64,000 bases of DNA, taken from NCBI GenBank assembly GCA_012184525.1, contig WOFQ01000033.1:306811-370810 (forward strand). The letters are read 5' to 3'. The translations under genes were made by a program, and so were the position numbers. The notes under the pieces were generated by a model that saw nothing but the letters and a program-made list of their open reading frames with translations, was not told the origin of the DNA and did no database searches. The stretch's first letter is position 1. Each line of letters starts with the position of its first letter. Source of the stretch: Xenoacremonium recifei (Eukaryota > Ascomycota > Sordariomycetes > Hypocreales > Nectriaceae). Below are positions 11,113-23,020 of the stretch, one piece after another.

Positions 11113-12611
11113 ATGGCATCTGGAAAGGCGCCTGCAGAAAACATGCTTTGGGGCGGACGCTTCACAGGTTGGTTCTTCATGGAAGTTCAAGTGCAATGTG
11201 CTGACCTTAGAATGGACAGGCGGCCTCGATCCCCTCATGCTCGAATACAATGCGAGTATCTCGTACGACAAGCGCCTGTTTAAGGAAGATATCCTGGGCA
11301 GCATTGCGTTTGCACGTGCAAACGCTAAGTCTGGCATCATAACCAACGACGAGTTCACTGAAATCGAGAGAGGTCTCCGGGAGGTTCAGAAGGAGTGGGA
11401 GGCAGATACCTTTGTTATCATGCCCAATGATGAGGATATCCACACTGCCAATGAGCGCCGGCTCGGTGAGATTATTGGCAAGGACATCGCTGGCAAACTG
11501 CATACGGGTCGTAGTCGCAATGAGCAGGTTGTCTGTGATATGCGTCTGTGGCTTCGCAATCAGATCCAAGAGATTGAGAGCCGCCTAATTGCCTTCATTG
11601 AGGTCATTGCCGCCCGCGCTGAGTCCGAGGTGTAAGTCTGATTATCCTCTAAAATTTAGTTATCCTCCTGACCTTGATAGCGGAATTATCATGCCTGGAT
11701 ATACCCACCTCCAGCGTGCTATGCCGGTTTTATGGTCGCAGCATCTGTTATCATATGGCTTTTACTTTGCGAACGATCTTGAGCGGCTACGCGAGACTTC
11801 AAAGCGTGTGAATAGGAGCCCACTTGGTTGTGGTGCTCTCGCTGGCAACGGCTTTAATATTGATCGCGATATGATGGCCGAGGAGCTGGGCTTTACAGGC
11901 CTTTTGTGGAATTCCATGAATGCTGTTGGTGATAGAGACTTCGTCACTGAATTTCTGCAATGGGGCAGTATGTTTATGCAGCATATTTCTCGATGGGCCG
12001 AGGATCTTATTCTCTATTGCTCTGCAGAGTTCAGCTTTATTTCTATCGCTGATGCGTACAGCACAGGCTCATCTTTAATGCCGAACAAGAAGAACCCTGA
12101 CGGACTTGAATTGTTGCGAGGAAAGGCTGGTCGAGCATTTGGCCATATGTCTGGTCTCATGATGGCCCAGAAGGGCCTGCCCAGCACATATCAGAAGGAC
12201 TTGCAGGAAAGTTGGGAACCTATGTTGGATCATGTGAAGACTATCTCTGATAGCCTTCAGATCGCAAATGGTATCCTCACTACCCTGACTATTAAGCCAG
12301 AACGGATGAAGGCTGCCCTAGATCCATTTATGCTGGCTACTGATCTTGCCGATTATCTCGTACGAAAGGGTGTACCTTTTCGTGAGACGCACCACATCTC
12401 TGGGCGATGTGTTGCTAAAAGCGAGGAGCTCGGGATCCCGATGAACGAGCTCTCACTGGAGCAACTACAGGCTATTGATAGCCGGTTTGGGGAGGATGTT
12501 TCGCAGACGTTTGACTACGAGAGAAGCGTCGAGATGAGGGCAAGTAAGGGTGGTACTAGTCGGGCACGTGTCCTGGAGCAGATTCAGGTTCTTAAGGCAA
12601 TGCTGGCTTAG
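11113..12611 (+). CDS. ARG4: Argininosuccinate lyase
   Basis: Last step of arginine biosynthesis: splits argininosuccinate into arginine and fumarate; a cytosolic homotetramer of the fumarase/aspartase superfamily. Three exons: 11113-11167, 11220-11631 and 11681-12611, 465 residues, close to the yeast enzyme (463). Visible signatures are MLWGGRF at the N-terminus, DEDIHTANERRL and HTGRSRNEQV in the first half, MPGYTHLQ with the general-acid His at 165, and the GSSLMPNKKNPD superfamily signature at 285-296 holding the catalytic serine loop. The C-terminus ends ARVLEQIQVLKAMLA. Codon third positions are visibly more A/T-rich than in most neighbours. A TGACTCA element lies upstream. Confidence 0.97.
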
Positions 12612-12944
12612 AGATGGACTAAGCCGCAAGGCTACCAAAGGGACGGCTAACATGGGGAGCTGGAGCGCCGTGGAGACTTGATAAGGCGATCGACGATCCG
12701 AGGATCTATGCAGAGGAATTACTTGAAGTTCTTGAGATAAACTAAGATTCCTATCTCTCAAAGCGACAATTACTTAATTGGCTGATCATGGCCTCAGCCC
12801 CCAGATATAACCTCGACCTAAACATGACCGGAACCCCTACATATGAACCCCTAAATATACCTTAATGAGACACGAAGAACCCCAAAGCCTGGTATCATAT
12901 CTTCACAAACCCGTCTAACAAAACCCAAACGCCATGCTCCCGCC

Positions 12945-13974
12945 TCACACCCTCGCCGCAACCCTCGCCCTCCTCGCATCCTCATCCCTCCTCGCCTCAC
13001 TCCTAGCCAAAAAGTCCTCCCTCGCCGCATACGACCCCTTGGACCTGCCCGCAAGCTCCAGCTCGTCCTTGATGCCCTCCTTGTCCACGTAGCCGGCCCA
13101 GTCCATGCGGCTCTTCTCCACGGTATTCAGCTTCTTGGCGCCCTGCTGCTGCATGCGCGACGCCACGCTGAGGTTCAGGTCGCCGCGCTGGGGCAGCAGT
13201 TCTGTGCGCGGCTCGAAGGCCGAGCGGAAGGCCTTGCGCGGGATGTGCTTTGACGGGACTGGGGAGGTGGCGCCGGCGGCGGAGGAGGCGTCTTCGGGGT
13301 GGGCGGCGAGGTGTAGCTTGGCTTCGGCGGAGTCGCGGGCTACGAGCTTCTCTTCGGTGTGGACGCGGCCGGCGAAGTTGTAGGTGCGTTTGATGCGGAT
13401 CATGGCTGAGGGGTCGTCGCTAGGCGGCGGCGGCGGCGGCGCATCGGGCTTCGGCTTGTCGCTGGTCGCGGTGGTATCGCCGTCTTGGGGAGCTTCTTGT
13501 GCTTGATCTGTAGTCGTAGATTTACCGGAGGACATTTGCGCCCAGATGGCGTCAATGTCAACGGTGACGGGGCCGGTGTTGGCTGCATACTTGCGCTCTT
13601 CCTTTCTGCTTGGAGTCAGCCCGTGTTCACATCGTCGCAATTCAAGACTAAGCTTACTCTTGAGCACGTTGCCGTCGGGTCTTGACCAGCCCGCCTTCGC
13701 CTCCCTCATCATCCTCAGCTGCACCCTTGGCCTGCGCCCTGTTCCGACGCTTCTTTCCCTTCTGGATGATCGCCTCGTCTCCGGAGTTGTCGTAGCCCGC
13801 ATCCTCTGCGTCTTCGTTGCCAGTGCCGGTGCGGCGGCGTTTGCTGGGTGGTTCGTCATCCCCAGCCTCCGATTCGGGCTCCGATGCCTGCTCGTTCACG
13901 GCGTCGGGCGCGAAGTCGGAGTCTTCCGAGGACGCATAGTTCTCGTCTTCATCTGTGAGAGGATCTGGGGGCAT
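12945..13974 (-). CDS. SWC5: SWR1 complex subunit Swc5 (BCNT-C domain protein)
   Basis: Subunit of the SWR1 chromatin remodeller, which exchanges H2A for H2A.Z in nucleosomes. Two exons, 13974-13658 and 13605-12945, 325 residues; the 52 nt intron has clean GTAAGC...CAG ends. The N-terminus is acidic (EDENYASSEDSDFAPD), followed by a basic KRRR patch, the VDAIWAQM-like DIDAIWAQMSSG segment, a Pro run, and the C-terminal BCNT-C domain with KLNTVEKSRMDWAGYVDKEG then IKDELELAGRSKGSYAAR near residues 260-310. That domain is highly diagnostic. It runs toward argininosuccinate lyase and is head-to-head with LSM6. Confidence 0.93.
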
Positions 13975-14201
13975 TGCAAGGATGAGCGCCCTATATTGGC
14001 ACAGGCATTGCGTTTAGCAAGTTAAGTTTCATGGGCTGTCAAGGACCCGCGTCGAGCTTTCATGGGCATGTTCGGTGAGGAGGTGGGGCAGGTGAGTGGC
14101 CAATAGCCTTCCATTCGCATCTCCATCTTCTCTGCCCATTCAATCGCCCTGGCATCATCAAGCTTGCCTTCTTCCTCATCCACCTCGCACACAAACACAA
14201 A
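13975..14201. promoter_or_regulatory. Short divergent promoter between SWC5 and LSM6
   Basis: Only 227 bp separate the two start codons, which point away from each other, so both genes must be started from this interval or from inside the neighbour. I see no convincing TATA box. Sharing is inferred from spacing. Confidence 0.5.
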
Positions 14202-14567
14202 ATGTCCGCCATGGAAAACGGCAACATATCCCAGGGTGAGGGCAAAGACCCATCCAGCTTCCTGAGCGACATCATCGGCAACCCCGTCACCGTCAAGCTC
14301 AACTCTGGCGTCGTCTACAAGGGTGAGCAGTGAATCCTCTGGTCTCGTGAGTCGCATGCTTGGCTGACACGAGTGCTAGGCGAGTTGCAGTCCGTGGATG
14401 GTTACATGAATATCGCGTTGGAGAAGACGGCGGAATACGTCAACGGTCAGAAGCGGAGGGAGTATGGCGACGCCTTTGTTCGAGGCAATAATGGTGAGTA
14501 GGACGCGTTGCGGCCGAGATCCAAAGGCTAACTAATAATAGTTATGTACATTTCTGCGGATTCATGA
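14202..14567 (+). CDS. LSM6: U6 snRNA-associated Sm-like protein LSm6
   Basis: Ring subunit of the Lsm2-8 complex (binds the U6 snRNA 3' end in the nucleus) and of Lsm1-7 (mRNA decay in the cytoplasm). Three exons: 14202-14322, 14380-14493 and 14542-14567, 86 residues, the usual size. The Sm1 motif (PSSFLSDIIGNPVTVKLNSG, VVYKGELQSVDGYMNIALE) and Sm2 motif (FVRGNNVMYISA) are complete after splicing. The last exon codes for only eight residues plus one split codon. Confidence 0.96.
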
Positions 14568-14844
14568 GCATCAGAAAGGAACGAAATATGAAACCTGATT
14601 AAATTATTGTCGGCTCTAAGCTAATTCCTTTTCGTTATGAATTTGGGAGGCCTGTGACCTGTTGTTAATCTCACTTTGAGGGTGCTATGTCTCTCTCAGC
14701 TAACTTTTACATATGCTTTCCAGTTCTATCTCGTAGTATTTTCACGGACTCTAGCTCCTACCGGTCTGGGTACTTGAGAGGGTTGTTACAGACATTCGAG
14801 ACACGGAGACGGCTCTCTGACAAGGCTATTTAGAGGCTTCACTT

Positions 14845-15830
14845 CTACAACTTCGTCGTCCAAGCAAAGAACGTATGCCCATGAATCTCCACCTCATTCT
14901 TCTCATTCATCTTCCCATCACCCTCCGTCACCAGCTGTTCGAACTTTTCCCGGAACACACTCTCATCATCCCCCTTCAACACCGCAATGAAACTCAGCGT
15001 CCGGAGCCGGTCCCAGAGTGCATCCTTCGTCAACCAGACCGACCACGGCACACGGTCTGTCTCGATGGGGTTCTGGAAAAGCGGGCGAGTTTGATGTGCG
15101 AATACCTCGGGCCAGACGTAGTGGCGGAAGCGTGGCTGGCCGCCTTGGGGGAGCGCCCAACTGAGATCGTTGAGACTCCGTTCCCACTGCGTGGACATTG
15201 TCCATTCTCTGGGGCCGTTGTCTATGGGGGTTAGTCTGGGTTCAATTGCTGCGGATAGGTGTATCGTTACAGTCTTCGACGTTCCAGATCATACCCAACT
15301 TGCCGCCCGGTTTGAGAGCCCGATGGATTTCCTTAAGGGCAGTTTCATTCGCGAACCTTGCATTGTTAATGCCGTGAACTTCTTAGAGTGTCTCCAACTC
15401 ACCAATGAAACGCCTGCACGAGGGTTAGACACCTAAGCCAAGTCTTTCTACTCTCCCAGTTTGTTCATAGACTTACCTGAGCTGTGAGAACTGCATCCAC
15501 CGAGCCCGTCTCAACCGCAGCAAAATCTTCCGCCGTGCCATCCCGAACACCAACTCCTGGTAGCTTCTTCGCAGCCAACGTTTCCCTCATGGAGTCCAGC
15601 GGCTCAACCGCAATAATCTCGTACTTCTCTGGCCTAGCCGCCAGAGCCTCGGTGAACTTTCCCGTGCCCGCCGCGAGGTCCACTATCTTCGCATTCTGCT
15701 TGCCTTCCAGGCCGAGATGCTTCAGCAGGCTTGTCACAGCATTAGCGGGATACGAGGGGCGATAGGCGTCGTAGGACTTTGCGTCGTCGAAACCCTTGGT
15801 TGCAGCGTCGTGGACTACGTGGATCGCCAT
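14845..15830 (-). CDS. Class I SAM-dependent methyltransferase (type 11), substrate unknown
   Basis: Small-molecule-type methyltransferase fold, probably cytosolic. Four exons on the minus strand: 15830-15477, 15413-15403, 15356-15271 and 15221-14845; exon 2 is only 11 nt and is needed to rebuild the AFHWFA motif. The N-terminus carries FDDAKSYDAYRPSYP, followed by the SAM-binding motif I (KIVDLAAGTGKFTEALA, about residues 48-64), an acidic loop IIAVEPLDSMRETL, the VDAVLTAQAFHWF motif and ALKPGGKLGMIWNVED. This resembles the yeast Tmt1/Crg1-like and plant embryo-abundant-like methyltransferases, but the substrate cannot be told. Confidence 0.88.
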
Positions 15831-16398
15831 GTTTCTAGAACGAAGAGGATCCGATAAGTAGATATACAGGTTGCTTCTGCCTGTGTTTTGGGATGTTTAG
15901 GTTTATAATGTGATCGCTACTTAAATCGTGTATTTGCGCGAATGGAGTCAATATGATGATGAGATGGAGTCGGTAACCGAAGCCGGCGACGGAAATAAGT
16001 CTCGGTGGATGATTTCACGCAACGTCGGCAACGCCCCGTACCTTGGATGTAGATCCCATGGAACATCACTAGAATAAATCACTTTTAATGAGCATCTTAA
16101 CATAAAGGCTTACCTTGTTTGGTATAGGGTTCCCCCAGATCGAAGCTGACCGTGCAATATGATCAAGGCATCCAGAAGGAAGACCGGCTACCCCGCCGAT
16201 AGGGAGGAGTCGATTCTTGTGGCATCCTATTGGCAAGAACGTGATCATAAAACATGGCTGACGACGTCTGGAATTTGCTGTTCAATTCAATTAGGCGTAC
16301 GTTGCTAACTTTGACTTATAGTCCAATTTACGAGTCCTCACCGATGCCCATATATACCTGTGTAGCAATCTGACTGCTGGAGCCGGAAGATATGGTGC
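15831..16398. other. Promoter of the methyltransferase gene; no gene seen
   Basis: This interval lies between the methyltransferase start and the stop of the next minus-strand gene. It should hold the methyltransferase promoter and the neighbour's 3' UTR. I see no open frame of interest or clear motif. Confidence 0.4.
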
Positions 16399-17441
16399 TT
16401 ATATTTGACCACTACTTGAAGATTCTGGTACGGTCCCTCCTTTTCTCGGTGTTGAATCCTTTTGTAATCTGACAGGGGACGACTTTTGTTGGCTGACTGA
16501 TGAACTGTTCCTCTGATGAACCTTGCTTTTAGCAGATGTAATGATTTGACCTTGCCTCTGCCCTCTCAATACCGGCGTTGTTCCGTCTGTGATCTTAGCA
16601 GATGATCTACTCAATTCTGTTGAGTCCATCCCGGTAACAGCCTTTGCTGTGGCATGGGTGGGAGGCTTTTGTGGCGAGAGTCCGCCCGAGACTTTTGAAC
16701 CCCCCCGGATCCAGCTAGCATTCGAGGTTTGGCAGGGAGCAAGAAAAGGGTCATCCGAGCATGATGAAGTGGTCGTGGTGTTTCTCCGTTGAAAACCCCT
16801 GATTCTTTCAGTGTAAGAGTTTGGATGGAGATATGTTTGAGGCGGTCTCCAGTGGCCCTTCAAAGCGGGAGTCTCTCTGTCGGGATATTGTGGGAGCTCT
16901 AGAGACGAGACCGTTGGCACACTTTGCGATGAGGCGAGGGTGGATGGATGACGGGAGCGAGAGCCCTCGAAGACGGATGAAGAGTAAGGACTTATAGTTG
17001 AAACCGTGTCAGATAACCTTTCCTTGCCTTTTGACAGCTCGGTCTGGTCTTCGACGAGGGTTGTGGTATTGCATATTGCTGTAGATGAGGCGACCTGGCT
17101 CATGTCGGGCGTATTAGGCCTCGAAATCCAGATGCCTTCAACCTCAATTCCGTTCTGTATGGCCCGGACGCCAAAGGGGATCTCAGGGGGTCGCCAGAGG
17201 TGGAGGCCACAATGCGATAGTGTCGAGACCCGAGCTCGCTTCTCCTCGTCAATGACTTCGAGACGTCTTAGGGAGCGATTCGTCCACCAGAGCTTCACTA
17301 GGCCAAAGCCGAAGACGAGAACGATGCAGCAGGCGAGAACCTGCACACTGGTTAGCAAGCATTGGGGATGGGAGACTTGGATAATCAACACACGAAAGTC
17401 ATCTCCTGCCAAAGCTCCCAGCCTACAAAGAAGACGCCCAT
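16399..17441 (-). CDS. Single-span membrane protein, conserved fungal hypothetical
   Basis: Two exons, 17441-17394 and 17340-16399, 329 residues. The spliced N-terminus MGVFFVGWELWQEMTF continues into a hydrophobic segment VLACCIVLVFGFGLVKLWW (about residues 17-35), one predicted membrane span. A compact conserved-looking region follows (RRLEVIDEEKRAR, then IPFGVRAIQNGIEVEGIWIS), then a long Ser/Thr/Pro-rich, basic, probably disordered tail. I remember similar hypothetical proteins in other Ascomycota with the IPFGVRAI...EGIWISRP block, but no function. A longer upstream open frame without the intron exists but destroys the hydrophobic start. Confidence 0.75.
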
Positions 17442-19888
17442 GATGAAGCCTGTTCACTAGGGATAAAGCCGCAAGTCCAAAGGCTTCAGGGAGTCTCTTT
17501 GGGAAAATTTGCAGTTCCAAAATCGCGGCTCAAGCTCCAAAATTGGTGGAAAAGAAGAACAACGGTGAATGGAAGCAAGATGGGAGCTGCGAGGAAAGGC
17601 GACGTCCTGACTCACGTGGCGATAACGCGGCAGGGCTGGCACAAGACTTAAAGAGAAGGAGCCATTGACCAGTCCTGGCAGTTGCTTGCCTTGACTCAAG
17701 TGCAAAGGGACGTGATGCCTGCCTCTTCCGCAAAGAAACCAGACTTCCTACCTTATCCTTTACCTGCCGCGTTTCCGAATACAGTGGAGAGTGAGAGACA
17801 GCAGAAAGTCGACACAAGAGAAAAAAGAGGAACAAGATGGGAAGCAGAGGATATTTGCTACCGGAGATGCAAGTCAAATACAATTTAAGAATACAACCGC
17901 GGCGATTGTGGACTTCAATACCACGACCTGCAGGTCAAATGGGGCGCCTTGAGGCCGAAGGAGAGAGTGACAAGCCAGCCAGGTCAAGCAGACAGACTCC
18001 ATAGTCGGGAACAAGATGTCTGTGAATGAGAGACAGAAATGACCACGCCCTCACATTGAGGATATGCATGCAAGACTTGGCGACCCCTTCCATGTACGGA
18101 AAAAGGAGAGTGACACAAGGGAAATCCTACGGTAGGAAAGTGAGGCGGTTCTCGTGCGGTGGCTTGAGAAGAGGAGGTGAAAGAGGAGCCGCTGCAACAG
18201 CAAACACTCAAATCAAACCGCAACAACGAACTGAAGCGGATTGACCACCTGGTGGGCTCCCGGGAAGATGCAGCGGGCTGTTTTATTGAAACAAGCGGAT
18301 AGGAGCAGGTCCTATTTTTGATACCTGGCTGGGTGGCGCATCTTGGTGTTGTTGCACGAGACGTCAAAACCTCGCGTCTGGATGGCTGCCACGACGTCGG
18401 CCTCACATCTCTGATTAGGACGGATGTACGAGAGGATTTTCAGTCGTTCCAAAGGTGTCAGAGAACGTTATGAAACTCTTGGAACGGTCTGTATCGTGCG
18501 CCATCTGGCTATAAACTGTGCTTGTGCCTGTACCTGGACCTGTGCCTGGGCCAGAACAAGGTGGGTGGAATCTAAATCTCACTGCAGCGTCAGCACCAAA
18601 GCCACGGGCGAGATCTGCAGTGGCTGATTCTGCCACCTGCAGGGACCGTGTCTGTTGAAGTTTTCCCGGAGATCAGCAGTCCTGCCACATCGATTCGTCT
18701 GCTCTTCCGCTATACGGCAGCGGGAGCGTATTCTGACGGGGGCTCGTCCAGTCGGGCTCGCCGACGGAGTGACTATGTGATGAGCGGCCGGCGCCTGTAA
18801 CTCCCGAAACCCGCGGGCCCCTTCCAAGCCCCGAAGTGCCGTCTGCAGCTGCGACTGCGACAACGCACGTTGGGAATCGGTCCACCCTCTTTCGGATGGG
18901 ACGGGAGCGAAGATGCAGACAGACGAGCATCAGACGTGATTCCAACGTGTTAGCGCCCAAAGACAGGAGAGCGGCCGAGCTGGCGGGGTGCACTGCGAGT
19001 TCCAGGGTCACTGATGTCAGCGCTGTAACATGAAGACATCATTGTTAGCCCGTCGGTGCTGCTAACTGGGAAGAGGGCAACAGTCGATGAATCCTGCTTC
19101 GGCACAGGGCAAAATCCCGTCGGGCTGGATGGGCGAAAAGCGCAGTAACCAGGAGCGGCGCAGCGTGTGTCCAAGTTGGGGGAGGATCCATGTCGATCCG
19201 ATGGCGGGGGAGCGGGCGGCGAGTGTGCCAGTGTGCCAGTGTGCCGTATTCGTAGTCGGGGGGCGGGATCGCACTGTGACGAGTCGCGAGATCTTGGTTC
19301 GTGGGCACAGTTTGATGATGGAGGCATCACCAGACTCGAAGCGGTAATCTTGTTCGAGCAGGCGTTCGTGCCGGACAAGCCTGGCAATCGCAGCTGGACG
19401 GCACGGAGGGCGCTTTCCCGACCAGGCGACCTTGAATCGGATCTTGCCATTTTCTGCAAATTCATGACGGCAGGCGCCATCCAATCTCGTGCGCTGCGGC
19501 TGCCGATTACTGGGCTGTGCTAGCAATTGTACTGGACGTGGACCTGGACCAACGAGTCAAGTGGCTGCTGCCATCAGACAATTAATTGATGGATCGCTCG
19601 CTGGAATCTCCGACGTGCCACCCGCTCCCGTCGCTGCCCTGGCCTGGTTTAACTGAGTCGATCCACTGGACGGGACGGACATCCAATCCATCCATCCTCA
19701 CACCTTTAAATCCTCTGCCCTCTGCCATTCCCGGTCCTGGGCCTTGAATTAGCTTTTCGTTTATATACTCCCGAAGGCCCCCCCTGTACCAAGCTTTGGG
19801 TCTCTGTTCTGTCCTGACAGATCTGGCATTAATTTGTATTCTCTGCGATCCCAGCAACAACACAGAGCATCTTCACCGTCTGCCCACG
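17442..19888. other. 2.4 kb intergenic region between divergent hypothetical genes
   Basis: The flanking genes point away from each other, so two promoters must lie here. The frames present on both strands are short and unlike any family. A GTGTGCCA tandem occurs at about 19223-19244. Just before the right-hand gene, a pyrimidine-rich stretch and TTTATATACTCC near 19760 look promoter-like. Confidence 0.4.
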
Positions 19889-20838
19889 ATGCCCATCCGC
19901 AATCCCTTTGTTCGCCGCCCCGGCACCGTTGTCGTGACCGATGAGAACCAGCGTCCGGACCACGCGCCGGGCTTCGAGCGCGTCGATACAGTCGGCTCCA
20001 AGGCCTCGTCAGTGCTGAGCGTCCGCACCAAAGGCCCCGACACAGGCGAATACAAGATGAGCGGTATGTGAATCTGCTGGCGCCCAATGTCTCAACTGCC
20101 ATTCCAGAGGCCGCTCGTTTGCGGCGGGAGGGGGCGGAGAAAGAGGACCCTGAATCCAGAATCATTGCTGACTTTGTGCGGTTACAGTCGTCAATGACAG
20201 CGGCGTCTATCTGCCCGTAAGTTTGGACGAATCTCGCGGGCGCAGTGCCATCTGACCGATTCCTGCACAGCCATCGCCGACCGAGGACAAGGGCCCATGG
20301 TCGCGCAAGTATCTCTCGTCCCGGAATTCCACCGAAACCCGAAGCAGTTTTGGCGACATCGAGCACTTCTCGATTTCGCGCGAGTCTTTTGACTCGTACA
20401 GGCGATCATTTGTGCGTTTCGCTCCCTCCCTGGCGACTTCTAGTGAAACGGACTACTAACACCCACCAGGATATCTCGGCCCGGTCGCCCATCACAAACA
20501 CCGACATACCCGCCCGTCAGAGCCTCGACTCGGCGCGATACCCTCGACTTCCCCGGTCGGCCATGGATAGGAGCTTTGAACGCCAACCGCCCACTGCCGA
20601 GGAGGGCTTCGAGGATGTTGGGCTGGATGATCAAAAGCAGCAACTTCAGTCGCAGCCCCGGAAGCGCGGCTTCTTCTCCAAGTTCTCCGAGACGCAGGAA
20701 AAGCACCCCGAGCAGCAAGGCCACTCGCGCTTCACGATTTCCGGCCGCAAGCGCGCGCAGAGCGGCCAAGGGGCTGAGCTCGGCAACATGGACAAGCCCA
20801 AAGTGACGGTCACCGCCGAGGGCCAGGAGATGCAATGA
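19889..20838 (+). CDS. Hypothetical low-complexity fungal protein
   Basis: Four exons, 19889-20063, 20188-20216, 20271-20411 and 20470-20838, 237 residues. All introns have GT...AG ends and keep frame; exon 2 is 29 nt. The N-terminus MPIRNPFVRRPGTVVVTDEN is followed by a region rich in Ser, Arg and Asp (SVVNDSGVYLPPSPTEDKGP) and by a basic segment PRKRGFFSKFSE. There is no signal peptide or membrane span. I do not recognise a domain. Good splice signals in all three introns and consistent GC-rich third positions argue it is real. Confidence 0.72.
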
Positions 20839-21681
20839 GCCCCGTTATGAGGGGCTAAAAATATCGACATTTGTACAATTTGTTGGAAGATACCTGGGAA
20901 TCTTATTTATTACGGCGTTACCGGCAACTGGGTATGGAAAGGGGGTTCCAGATCATGACTAGAAGACAGACGCATTCGTTTGACTTACGGGCAATGGATA
21001 GAATCAGCAAACTCTCGCTTGGAAGGGCCAAGACGATATTGGTAGAAGGGTCATACCGGGGAAAGTCTCTACAGTCTTCTTCGTGCATGAAGGGACGGGA
21101 TGGGAATATGACTTACACCTAATGGTAATGAGAGGTCGAACCAGAATCAACGAATTGATCAGCTCTGAAGCTGTGTTTCCCTCCCAGACCCTGCGTGCAG
21201 CCCGTGCTACTCCCAAATAAGGAAGCATTTTCGATGTCCACTTACAAGTACAAGCCGCGGACCATGATGACTTGCATGGCCGCTGAGGATGCCTGGATCC
21301 GGGATAACTTGACGACACACACTTTCTCGACGTCGACCGATATCGCCATTCCCGTTGCCGCACTGGGTCCGGGTCCGGGTCCGCGACTTCAACCCACTTC
21401 ATACCATGGAGACACCAACTGGATGGCGTTGAGGGGCTTTTGCTTTTTAGCTGCCGGTGACATGACTTGTCCCCGCTCTTGCGCCCTACTTGGACGAGTT
21501 TGACATTCAGACATACCCATCGCAACCACATAACGGAACCGTACTTATATGATCGCGCGATCCATCCCTTTGCCGGTTCATCTCGACATCGCAACTCAGT
21601 GACAAACCTTCCCAGCCACGGCTTCACTTCACAACCTTTGAGCATCTTATCAGGACCATCCCTTATCGGAGAGTACCCCTC
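20839..21681. other. Intergenic region upstream of the PLP enzyme; no gene seen
   Basis: It contains the 3' end of the preceding gene and the promoter of the PLP enzyme. A GGGTCC tandem (three units) lies at 21365-21382. No open frame is convincing. Confidence 0.4.
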
Positions 21682-23020
21682 ATGGCATCCCCCGACGGAG
21701 CCCCGACCCCGACCCCGGCGCCCGCCCCGGAGGAGGTCCGGGCCATGGCCGGCCTCTCACTCTCAACCCGCGCCGTGCACGCCGACGACGGCATCGCAGC
21801 GCACCGAGCCATCGCGCCGGCCATGCACGTGAGCACGACGTTCCGGTATCATAGCGACCCGGCGCTGTTGAAGCTCTGGGAGAACACCGATGTAGGTCTA
21901 CCTCAAGTCTCATTCATGATGAGATGTTCTTCCATGCAATGAAACATGAGATGAGCTGGACTGGACTGAACGGCCACAGCCCAACGCCCCCCTGGATTCG
22001 CACATGTACTCCCGCGACTCCAACCCCAACACCACCCGCCTCGAAGCCGTCCTCACTACGCTCCTCAACGGCCCAGCCCTCACCTACGCCTCCGGCCTAG
22101 CCGCCTTCCACGCCATGCTCGTGCGCCTCAACCCGAAGCGCATCGCCATCGGCGACGGCTACCACGGCTGCCACGGCGTCATCGCCCTACTCGCCCGCCT
22201 CACCGGCCTGCAGCAGCTGCCCCTGGACTGCGCCGTGTCGGAGCTCGGCCCCGGCGATGTGATCCACGTCGAGACGCCGCTCAACCCCACGGGCGAGGCG
22301 CGCGATCTGGCCTTCTACGCGGCCAAGGCCAAGGCGGCGGGCGCGTGGCTCACCGTCGATGCGACGTTTGCGCCGCCGCCGCTGCAGGATCCGTTTGCGC
22401 AGGGCGCCGACGTGGTGATGCACAGCGGCACCAAGTACTTCGGCGGCCACTCGGACATGCTGTGCGGCGTGCTGGCCGTGCGGCCCGACCACGCAGATTG
22501 GGTGTCGGAGCTGCGCAGCGACCGGCTCGTGCTGGGCAGCGTGATGGGCAGCTTGGAAGGCTGGCTGGGCGTGCGATCGCTGCGGACGCTGGAACTGCGC
22601 GTGCTGCGACAGAGCGCGACGGCCACGGCCCTTGTTGCGTGGTTGGCGGCCGCGCAGAAGGATGGCGGGAGTGTGGTGAGCAGGCTGGTGGAAAAGGTGC
22701 AGCATGCGAGTCTGCAGCCCGAGGCGGCGGATGAGAACAGCTGGTTGCGGCGTCAGATGCCCGGTGGCTGGGGCCCCGTGTTCTCTATTTACCTGACGGA
22801 CGGGGAGCTGGCGAAGAGCCTGCCCAGTAAGCTGCAGCTGTTCCATCATGCGACGAGTCTGGGCGGCGTTGAGAGTCTGATTGAGTGGCGGTCGATGACG
22901 GATCCTCATGTGGACAAGAGACTGCTGCGGGTAAGTATCGGCGTGGAGGGCCTCGATGATCTGAAGGCGGATCTACTCCAGGGACTGGAGGCGTTGCAGA
23001 AAGAGAGCGCCGGCCAATAG
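21682..23020 (+). CDS. PLP-dependent enzyme of the cystathionine gamma-synthase (Cys/Met metabolism) family
   Basis: Fold type I PLP enzyme of sulfur amino-acid metabolism. Two exons, 21682-21891 and 21980-23020, 416 residues. Family landmarks are LSTRAVHADDG near residue 28, the cofactor-phosphate motif YSRDSNPNTTRLE at 80-92, LTYASGLAAFHA, HVETPLNPTG, the pyridine-binding Asp at 197 (TVDATF) and the Schiff-base lysine K222 in HSGTKYFGGHSD. The GDGYHGCHGV segment and C-terminal LRVSIGVEGLDDL are also typical. It could be a cystathionine gamma-synthase, gamma- or beta-lyase; in yeast the uncharacterised YHR112C and YML082W belong here too. Sequence alone does not settle substrate. Confidence 0.92.
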
